Source of the DNA: Brachycybe producta | Taxonomy: Eukaryota > Arthropoda > Diplopoda > Playtdesmida > Andrognathidae | Length of the DNA: 64,000 nt | Reading direction: 5' to 3' | NCBI GenBank assembly: GCA_036925085.1 | Contig: JAUPFP010000002.1 | Coordinates: 6,153,390 to 6,217,389, forward strand | Part shown: positions 55,620 to 64,000 of the stretch, piece after piece | How positions within the stretch are numbered: the stretch's first letter is position 1 | How the letters are laid out: each line of letters opens with the position of its first letter | Made by a program: the position numbers and the translations under genes | The notes under the pieces: model-generated | Told to the model about the DNA's origin: nothing | Databases searched by the model: none | The model's input: only the letters and a program-made list of their open reading frames with translations

Positions 55620-57175
55620 ATTATACAGAAAAATAAGGAAAGCACACATAGAGAAAAACACAGAGATAACGAATCGAAACACACAGAATTTCAAAACACA
55701 CACACACATTATATACATGAGTCTTGGCAATTTATTCTCATAGATGCAAAAGAAAAGCTTTTTATCAACTATGCATGACAGCTTTTCCTATTTGCATACA
55801 CTTTGAGCAATGTGTGTTGGTGGAAAAAAGGGGTATGTGTTTGAGGTGGGTGGTGGGTGGTGGATTGGTGGCTTTGCTCTGTAAAAACCCCTTAGGGTTG
55901 GTCTCTGCACTTGATGCATATAATTACTGTATAATACACAGCAATCCATTGGGTCGACTTCATTCTGTTGGGGGGCCACCATATTAATCACACAAACTAA
56001 TGCCAAGATTTAATAGAGCTTCTCTTTTTCTTTCTCTCCTTTTTGGAGAATGGAGATTAGAAGGAGGGGGATTGGAATGAAGGGGGGAAAAGGAGGAGTG
56101 TGTGAGGGGGGGGGGAGGGGGTTAAAAATGGCAATTGCCTTCTATGCCACCAGAATGATGCTGGAAAACAACAGAAAATATCTATATGAAATATGTTGAG
56201 GTTTTTGAGATTGGATAAAAAAAGGGTTTAAACTGTGGAAGGTCGGAAGTGAAGGAGGAGGATTCAGGAAACTGAATTCTTGGGAGAGAATAGTCAGAAA
56301 TTTGGATAAAAAAGGGGGGGGGGTGGATTATAGGGTTTGTTAGTAGGGTCCTATCATGCTCTTTGCACACATAAAAAAGATGCCTGATTAGTGGAGACAA
56401 CGTTGTGTTACTTCCGGTGTGATTTCCGCTCAACATTAAGATGGCTTTTAGTGAATAGAACAGAAAGTGGATAGAAATACTATTGGAGGGGGGGGGGAGA
56501 GTTTTTTTTTTATTTATGAACTAGACTGATTTGCGCTGAGCCACTGTTCTTTGCGTGATATTAGAAAATGTTGTAATTTTATGGCTTGCAAGAAATTGTA
56601 AAGAGATTTTTTTTTAATTTTGCTCGCTGCGCTTGCAGAATTTGAAAAACTTTCAACGAGTATTTAAAGCTTCAAAGAGGATCCCATTCTCAAGAAGATA
56701 ACTCAGTGAAAAATAAAATTGATATTTGGTCAGAACTCTAGTGGAGACTTAACGTGATGTTTTTAGGAATGGGTAACCAAGCGCCTTTGTGTAAATGAGG
56801 CTATTTGTCTGTCCAGTGTAGTTATTTTCAAATTTAGCTTTTGGCACTGGCTCCTTTCTATGAAACAATCTTGCTGGCGAACAGAGCTGGTAAAAGTACA
56901 AGTGAGAGAGGCTACTAGCGTGGATCCTACATGTGTGAAAAAAAGTAGAAAACAGAAATTTGTTAGAAAAAAGTGTCTTGCTTTCATTTGTGCTTACACA
57001 TAATAGAATACAATTGAGGCTTTTTATTGAAGAGAGAAGAAACAGGAGGAATAGCCACCAAGACTGAATGAAGCATTTAATTTTGCAGCACGCTTTATTA
57101 ATTTACTGATAAAATCAGTGGTAAGATGCAGCAAAAAAACATACTTTTTTTTCTGCCAAATAAATAGAATTATTT
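55620..57175. other. Intergenic DNA with G-runs and GGT tracts
   Basis: GGTGGGTGG tract at 55845-55866; G-runs at about 56106-56115, 56313-56322 and 56488-56497. 56760-56960 is repeat-poor. No exon recognised. Confidence 0.5.
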
Positions 57176-57349
57176 AAATTAAGAGCCTAGATCCACGTCC
57201 ATCTTGTTGTTTTGAGCAGACGACAACGAGACAAATGAGTGTTATTATATGGTGTTACTAAAACTGCAAAAAATCGCCTCACAATCGCTCAATTAAAATA
57301 CAGCAAAGCGCAAAATGCAATAAAAAGTATTGTTCTTCACGTGCTCGAT

Positions 57350-57936
57350 TTATATAATTTTTGAAAAGGTCCTTCTATTTTTAAACAAGGTTCAAAGTCG
57401 TTCGTTTTTTAACCCTACGTTAAACCCCATTGGCCCCAAAACCGTCCCACAAACATTTGAAAAACTCTCGTTAAAAACGATTTAGAACAATAACAAAATA
57501 ATTAGCACATACATTCATGTATTGGCTTCATGATGTTTCCTTTTTATAAATTTTGAAAAGGTCCTTCTATTTTTTAATAACGTTTAAAATCGTACGTTTT
57601 TTAACTCCATGTTAAGTCCCATAGGACTAAAACACCCTCCAACAAAAGTTAAGAGAACTCTCATTAAAATGATTTAGAGCAATCAGAAAAATTAGCACGT
57701 ACTTACACGTGTTTATTGCCTTCGGTATTATTCCTTTTTTTAAATTTGAAAAGGGCTTTCTATTTTTAAATAACATTTAAAATCTTACGTTTTTTGACTC
57801 CATGTTAATTCCCATAGGACCAAAAAACCGTCACCCAAACATTTGAAGAACTCCCATTAAAAACGACTTAGAACAATCACACAAAAATTAGCACGTGTAT
57901 TAATCTATTGGCTTCACCATGTTTTCTTTTTATAAG
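57350..57936 (+). repeat. ~191-bp tandem array, three units
   Basis: Anchor TTTGAAAAGG(T/G)(C/-)(C/T)TTCTATTTTT at 57361, 57552 and 57745. Each unit also has ACGTTTTTT(A/G)AC, CCCATAGGAC-like and AATTAGCAC(G/A)T. Confidence 0.85.
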
Positions 57937-57944
57937 ATTAGCAC

Positions 57945-58214
57945 CAGGGACGTCATTTGGGGGGTGCAAGGGGGGGCATTTGCCCCCCCCTGAAAAACAA
58001 TTGTGTTATTACAATCAGTATACACATATGTTATAACTAGAGTTTGTGCATATTTTTTTCAAATTTCTTGCAAATATAAATAAATCCATCAAAACCTAAT
58101 TTATATTAAGTGGCAATACACACACATTTTGCAGCACTGGCCTGCACATATACAAAAATTAGCAAGTCGGTCAAGTTTTGCCCCCCCCTGGAAAAAACTG
58201 AAATGACGGCCCTG
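57945..58214. mobile_element. hAT-type MITE inserted in the array, exact 8-bp TSD
   Basis: CAGGGACGTCATTTGGGGGG at left and CAGGGCCGTCATTTCAGTTT (inverse) at right; subterminal GCCCCCCCCTG on both sides. Duplication ATTAGCAC at 57937-57944 and 58215-58222. Confidence 0.92.
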
Positions 58215-58364
58215 ATTAGCACGCGAAATTATTTTTCTATTACTTATTATGTGACTTCGAAATGGGAGAAAAAACGTTAAAAAACCGTTTTTCAATCAAC
58301 AACGATCGCAGCGCCTACATTCGGAGAAATTTTGAACTAAACGATGTATCTAGGCTCTTAAATT

Positions 58365-59064
<700 letters not shown>

Positions 59065-59985
59065 AAATCGGAGTTGCAGCGATGTTATTAATTTCTGAAG
59101 AAGAAAAATAATGCAATTATTATTTTAATTTGTATTTATTTGTGTGTTCAAAGTTGAACTTTTCAGAGGAAGAGAGAACCATCTGACTAAATTATGGAAT
59201 ATGATCCACACTTTCAGTAATCTATATATGTGTTCTATCAAATATCCTTGAGTTGATTAAAAATACAATTTAAAAATTTGTTTAAATGAAATGGTTAATC
59301 TATATTTTGCTAAAGAATTTCTGCACTGAACAAACAAACAAAAAATTGAACAAAAACTACAAAAATAACAGTAAATGGGGTTTTTCTTGAACCTCAAATA
59401 GGCAAAAAAAAACTATGAAAATGTAAATGTCACTAAATTTATATTTTAAATGTGTTGCCAATAGTTATGATTAGGGATGGGCGATTAATCGATTCTCTGT
59501 TGCAAATGGAGTTGAACATGTTCAACTTTGAGGCAGCGACCACTTGATGCTCGAAATTCAAAATTATCAACTTTTTTAGACGGTTTTTACGGGCGAATTT
59601 TCTTGAAGAAGCCAGCGACTATCATCAACAGTAGCATCGTGTAACCCACGCTTAAGGGAAGGATCACACACACACACACTGAAAAACAGAAAACAGAAAT
59701 AAAAATGTCTTGTGTTCTTCAAAGATGTATGGTGCTTCTGATAAATGCCTTACAAAGTGAAATTCAGTGGGAGTTTATTCAGCATATAGTTCTTATTTAA
59801 CTAGAGCTAAACAAATAGCTTTTAAAATATAAAATAACTATTGTATTTAGAAGAAAAAGGTTCCTAAAAGCCATTATTTTATAAAACTTAGTGTTTCTGA
59901 AAATAGATGAACTTGTGAGGAGATGTTTCAGTTTGTAATTGGATGGTGCTGAATTACATAGGAGTAGAGCTGTGAAAAAAAAATT
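59065..59985. other. AT-rich intergenic DNA
   Basis: 59660-59780 shares motifs with 36600-36670 and 37030. No gene. Confidence 0.45.
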
Positions 59986-59988
59986 AAG

Positions 59989-60180
59989 GCCCAAAATCCC
60001 ACATGCAGAAAGTGAAAACTTAAAAATTCAACTGAAAACAAAACGTTTATAGTTTAACTTATGTTATTCTATGTATGTGGCAGAAAAGTAGGCTGAAAAA
60101 AATGAATTTATTTAATAAAATTTTCAAATTATATTATAATATTTTCAGTCAGCGTTTTCTGCATGTGGGGGAACTTCGCC
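59989..60180. mobile_element. Short MITE with CCCACATGCAGAAA arms
   Basis: AAAATCCCACATGCAGAAAG at left is mirrored by TTCCCCCACATGCAGAAAAC on the other strand at right. Confidence 0.55.
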
Positions 60181-60189
60181 TAAGCTAAA

Positions 60190-61535
60190 AAAAAAAAAGG
60201 TAAACTGAATTTAATTTAAAAAAACACAATGACAACCGACAAGGGCTGCAGTAAGATTCTCGTAGACCCTAGGCACATCTGTCTTTGTAGGCCCTCAAAA
60301 GGTCCAAAATAATAATAATCTTTCTTTATGTAAATTTTATTATTTTAATTCTCCATTTCTCAAAACAATTCTACTAAAAAATGCTGAAAATTTTGACATT
60401 ACATGACGGAACAATGAGAGACACCCTGTATAAATATATATATATATAGATCTATATATAAAATGAAATTGAGGCAATGAAGCTTCCGACAATTGCATTT
60501 GCCATATTTGTATTTGATTTACAACATACAGCAACTACCTTAAGCCTCCAGTTTTGAAACTTTAAACAAGACTTTTTCTTGCTTTTTTTCTTCCTCCTCC
60601 CTTTTGCTTTATATAATTTCATTTTATTCGATTTTATTAAATTTTTTTTCTCGTTTCTGTCCATATACTATGTATACAGAGGTGAGGAATAGAAATTTTT
60701 TCGTCTACAGTATGTTCTGCTTATAATAATCGTGCATTCCACCACATATGTGTAGTGAAATTGTTGAAGTACTTCTTCTTCCATAGGTCTCTGGAGTGTT
60801 GCTGCTTTTGCTTCCATGGAAGTTTTTTGGAACCTCTCTCCTTCCACCCTCCAGTAAAAATAACATCGTTATTTTAACCTTATAAGGGAATTAAAAGAAA
60901 GCAGCATATATATCAACGTGAGGTCCACTTGAGTTTATTTTCTTTGAAATGCAGGCAATAAAAATTGGCAATAAAATGAACAGTTGAAATAAATTTTCAT
61001 GTCTTGAAGGCAAAATAAGGTACCTCTCTCTTTCTCTCTATACTGTGTGTATATCTTTAAGGCCTCTCAATAGTTCTACCTGCTGTTAAAAGGGCTTACA
61101 GGATGACTACTCATTTTTAAACACTGCATGTTAGTACTACAAGCTTTTTGGAATAGGGTGACCTTATTAGATATGGCATGTATGGTAACATGATAGAAAC
61201 TTGGGCCCATTTCAGTTCATTGAAACGTTTTATAAGCAATTGGTCTGAAACAGGGGTGGCCAACCCTGTATGAAAGTGTGGCGAGTCCCAACAACAGGAT
61301 TTGTGAAGCAACTTTTTTTTCAAGTCAGTGTGACATTTTCTGATTGGTAGAGAACTAAGAATTGCTTCGAGTTCAGAAATTCGGGTAAAATTAATGCAGC
61401 TCTACAGCATTACATTTCATCATATTTCAATTTAAACAAATTCTTTCATCTTTTCCATCTGTTGACAGAGAGTGTTGTAACTGAGAAGTCAAGAGTATAA
61501 ATGTATTTGATAAACATGTTCAAACAGTAAGGCTG
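60190..61535. other. Intergenic DNA with solo transposon ends
   Basis: Inverse mariner-type end ACACCCTGTATAAATATATA at 60421; piece of the 75-bp repeat at 60781-60812; hAT-type terminus CAGGGGTGGCCAACCCTG at 61251 without partner. Confidence 0.45.
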
Positions 61536-61540
61536 TTTTT

Positions 61541-61790
61541 TTTTGGTGTCGAAAAAGCAGTGACCATCCTAGGCCGGTTGGTGTACGGCATAGTGAGTCG
61601 GCAAACCATACTCAGAAACGGGCCCCGTGGTTTTTTCTGTGTTCACCGTGACCAAAATTGGAAACGTGCTTTTCGTAGAAACTCGTGTTAAAGTTATCTG
61701 AAAAAAGTTTACACCCTCGGGGCGTAAACCCCTGGAGCATCCATGACTTGTTTCGCTAACTGCTTTGCCGCTTAGCTAGGGAAATATAAA
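61541..61790. repeat. Dispersed repeat R, copy 2
   Basis: Starts TGTCGAAAAAGCAGTGACC and ends GGAGCATCCATGACTTGTTT, parallel to 2470-2690. Confidence 0.55.
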
Positions 61791-61799
61791 CCAAGCCTT

Positions 61800-62640
61800 A
61801 AAGTTTTCAATTTTCTTAAAGCTACGAACTATTTTTTGTTTTATAACAGTTGGCGTATCATGAATTTGGGGCTTTCTTGCCTTTTCCCTTCCTTTGTTAT
61901 GTAAATTCATATGCGGTGTAACCGTAGCTCACTCTGTATTTCATTATTCTGATACAAAGGAGAAAATAGAAACTAACTTCTAATAAAAAGGTAGAAGTTT
62001 GTCAACACGAGACACACAATAGAAACATTTTTGTCCCTGTTTTCTTGATCATGTAGCTTATATTTATTCTATTTATATTGATCTATAAAAATGTTAAAGG
62101 GATCCAATTTCTATTGAGGTTGAATATTTGTCCTCCTTATCAAAAATGTGTATATTTATTCTTCAGTGGCCATTTAATAATAATGTTGAAGAAAAATGTT
62201 TATATGTATGTGTAAAAAGAAAGACGCTGTTTTTTTGGCGATTTTGCTTCCATTTGTCTTCCTTTTTTTGTTTGTAAACTCAACACACCACCAGCTCGTG
62301 ACCTTATCATTGGTAGAAAGGATATTACAATAAAATAGCCAGACTATATGTGGCCTCATATGGGACCTTTTTTTGATTCTAAGAAAATGGACAATTTCGT
62401 CCTTCCCTCATGTATTTTCTATAATGAGAATTGTTTCAGTTCCATAATTTATAAGGTGACTTAAAGTTAACAGCACAGTTTTGCTATTAAAGCAGTTTAT
62501 GACCAGCCATTGCAAAATATGCAAATGAATTTGTATGGAACAATGGAATCGAATTCTGGCTTATTCGCGGCGATTCAGAAACAACATTAAAAATAAACTT
62601 AAAACGCTTTATAGTCTTTAGAATTAAAGGAACAACAAAA
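61800..62640. other. AT-rich intergenic DNA
   Basis: Nothing recognised. Confidence 0.5.
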
Positions 62641-62641
62641 C

Positions 62642-62741
62642 TAGAAGGGTAGCTGAATTACTTAATAGCAATTTAATTTTGATATTTTTTAAAAAATAAG
62701 CTTTTTCATAAAGAGAGCCTCCTATATTATAATCTCTCTGC
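62642..62741 (+). mobile_element. Family A left arm, split by the Tc1-like element
   Basis: CTAGAAGGGTAGCTGAATTA then CTTAATAGCAATTT and TTGATA...AAATAAGCTTTTTCAT match the family A left arm; its right end may be CCTTCTAGTTTGTT at about 63980. Confidence 0.55.
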
Positions 62742-63064
62742 TATACAGAAATTTTTTTCTTAAAAAGGTAAAAATTTAGAGAATTAAAAACTGGAAAATG
62801 GTCGTTTCATAATTATAAATGAACTAATGAACTTTTCACTTTTATTAATTATTGTGACAAAATAACATGCTGAACACAACAGTAACATTAAGATTAATAA
62901 AGTACACGACTGTCCTGATGTTTTATAATATGTTTTCTACATACTTTAAACAATATTTATACGCAAATTTACAGAAACTGCCCCGAAGCAGCTAAAATGG
63001 CACTTTTTAGTTCTGCGGTTGTAGAATAATACTGGCAATTTGCTTAATCATTACATACGATGAT

Positions 63065-63265
63065 GTCCCGAAAGTTCTCTCTAGGATTAAGTCTGGGGGA
63101 AACGCCGGCCATTTGAGAGTGGTGATATTTTCGTATCGTAACCATTTATTTCTTAGGTTTTCTTGCTCAAATACTAAGCTAACACTAGGGAATCGACTTT
63201 GGTCAGTTAGTAAACACTCTCATAACGTTGTCTAATAATAAACATTATTTTTTGGTTGAAATGAA
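63065..63265 (-). pseudogene. Second Tc1-like transposase remnant, inverted
   Basis: The minus strand reads LVFEQENLRNKWLRYENITT then LKWPAFPPDL, aligned with the + strand remnant (FQQES...KEWL.NQNIATLK.STCSPNL) but lacking about 8 residues after the FQQ motif, and followed by a frameshift before the NP-equivalent. Here WP and PPDL are better preserved than in the + copy. Confidence 0.8.
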
Positions 63266-63321
63266 GGCAAAGCTACTCATTGCAAAGGGCACTAAACACT
63301 TCCAATATTGTTAGGCTCCCA

Positions 63322-63718
63322 CCACCAAAATTTCTGAAGGGAAAAAAATTCAATCTCGATGATCTTGACGGTTTTTCTTTTTTTTTTCATATTGGAAAAA
63401 ACCACAATATTATTCTAAACAAAATTTTGGCAGTGAGTGAGCCTAATGATAAGGGAAACATTTAGTGGATTTGGAACGAGCAGCTTAAGTTTTTGAAATG
63501 CATAATACCTTAGGATTTATTTCAATCAAAACAAATACCATTGATCATCATACAATGTTAGGAGGGTATGTACTGCCATAAAACATCGACTCCCTAGCAT
63601 TAGCTTATTATTCCAGCAAGAAAGTGCACCAGTTTGCTCCAGTAACCTAATGAAGGAATGGTTATGAAACCAAAATATTGCCACTCTCAAATAGTCGACG
63701 TGTTCCCCCAACTTAAAT
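63322..63718 (+). pseudogene. Tc1-like transposase remnant (catalytic region)
   Basis: 63325-63395 reads KFLKGKKFNLDDLDGFSFFF, equivalent to the region after the first catalytic Asp of Tc1-family transposases (family pattern DEKKFNLDGPDG). 63604-63718 reads LFQQESAPVCSSNLMKEWL, stop, NQNIATLK, stop, STCSPNLNP, equivalent to FQQDNAP(x)H and SPDLNPIE. Both recognisable Asp positions are changed (Asp to Glu in FQQD, Asp to Asn in SPD), and stops break every frame, so it is inactive. Confidence 0.85.
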
Positions 63719-64000
63719 CCTTAAAGTATGTATAAAAGAAAGTTTTAAGTTATAAAACATCAGGACAGCCGTATACTTTATTAATTTTAATGTTACCATT
63801 GTGTTCAGCATGTTATTTTGTCACAATACTTAATAAAAATGAAAAGTTCTCTTTATGTTGAAAATATCAGGTGTAACTCGAGTTATAACCAATTTCTGGG
63901 GTGCTTCTATATAAATATGAAACACACTGTATAAGGCTATCAGAGCCTTGCACTATCATACCCGTTGAAGATGGGCTTTCCTTCTAGTTTGTTATATTTC

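Larger units (their letters stand above)
57181..58361. mobile_element. Composite transposon with internal tandem array and hAT-type insertion
   Basis: GAGCCTAGATCCACG at left and GAGCCTAGATACATCG (inverse) at right, each next to TTAA (TTAA duplication, or AAATT as a 5-bp alternative). Inside: three ~191-bp tandem units and a hAT-type MITE. No transposase seen. TTAA would suit piggyBac or Kolobok; unproven. Confidence 0.6.
62742..63933 (+). mobile_element. Decayed Tc1-like transposon with inverted arm
   Basis: TATACAG at 62742 and CTGTATA ending at 63933 bound 1.19 kb, a normal Tc1/mariner size. Inner arms 62825-62935 and 63745-63850 pair at roughly 90% (core TTGTGACAAAATAACATGCT). The + strand keeps transposase traces; the minus strand keeps a second, shorter trace near the left end. 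Confidence 0.8.

Noticed and set aside
55192-55743. Five long open frames, the longest in the window
   Set aside because: Translation of a 27-bp minisatellite on both strands; no splice or codon-usage evidence.

Overview
The window is metazoan nuclear DNA, most likely from an invertebrate. It is AT-rich, carries many GA, AT and GT microsatellites and homopolymers, and is densely littered with short palindromic DNA transposons. One protein-coding gene is recognisable. Positions 12539-12813 (+) hold the last coding exon of a COUP-TF orphan nuclear receptor (NR2F; seven-up in flies). It encodes the C-terminal third of the ligand-binding domain including the AF-2 helix. It is entered through a good polypyrimidine-AG acceptor and ends at TGA. 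The exon lacks many in-frame Met codons and is easily missed. No other NR2F exon was found, so positions 1-12538 read as the 3' part of its last intron. A long 3' UTR appears to run to an AATAAA at 14237 followed by a GT/T-rich stretch. From about 14.3 kb to 64 kb I found no exon. This looks like a gene desert; NR2F genes commonly sit beside such deserts, though that link here is inference.

Intron (1-12.5 kb): several foldback elements (364, 2009, 2718, 3630, 3957, 5395, 7455), three copies of a palindromic family at 7926, 11368 and 11889 (two with exact 9-bp target duplications), and a 24-bp minisatellite inside a repeat at 9027-9637.

12.5-14.3 kb: NR2F terminal exon and 3' UTR.

14.3-30 kb: microsatellites; a TA-flanked 300-bp MITE (17826); a hAT-type MITE with an exact 8-bp duplication (20912); an antisense fragment of 18S rRNA (about 22030-22424) interrupted by a 75-bp dispersed repeat; a 569-bp element with a 16-bp minisatellite core (24705); a GT-rich tract cut by a hAT-type MITE; and a cluster of related elements at 27.5-29.2 kb with a perfect 40-bp palindrome.

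30-50 kb: a pogo/Tigger-like MITE (30402), a long-TIR foldback (34369), a perfect 27-bp-arm hairpin (35631), a nest of elements (38595-39548), two more palindromic-family copies (35104, 39985), further 300-bp MITEs (36723, 44884) and a 37-bp-TIR element (47081).

50-64 kb: a degenerate ~150-bp tandem array; a nested pair at 51381-52578; a hAT-type MITE with exact duplication (54766); a 27-bp minisatellite; a 1.2-kb composite element with a ~191-bp tandem array and an inserted hAT-type MITE (57181-58361); an (AT)71 tract; and at 62742-63933 a decayed Tc1-like transposon with an inverted second copy of the 3' part of its transposase.

All alignments were done by eye. Element classes are inferred from terminal inverted repeats (TIRs) and target-site duplications (TSDs), not from database hits.
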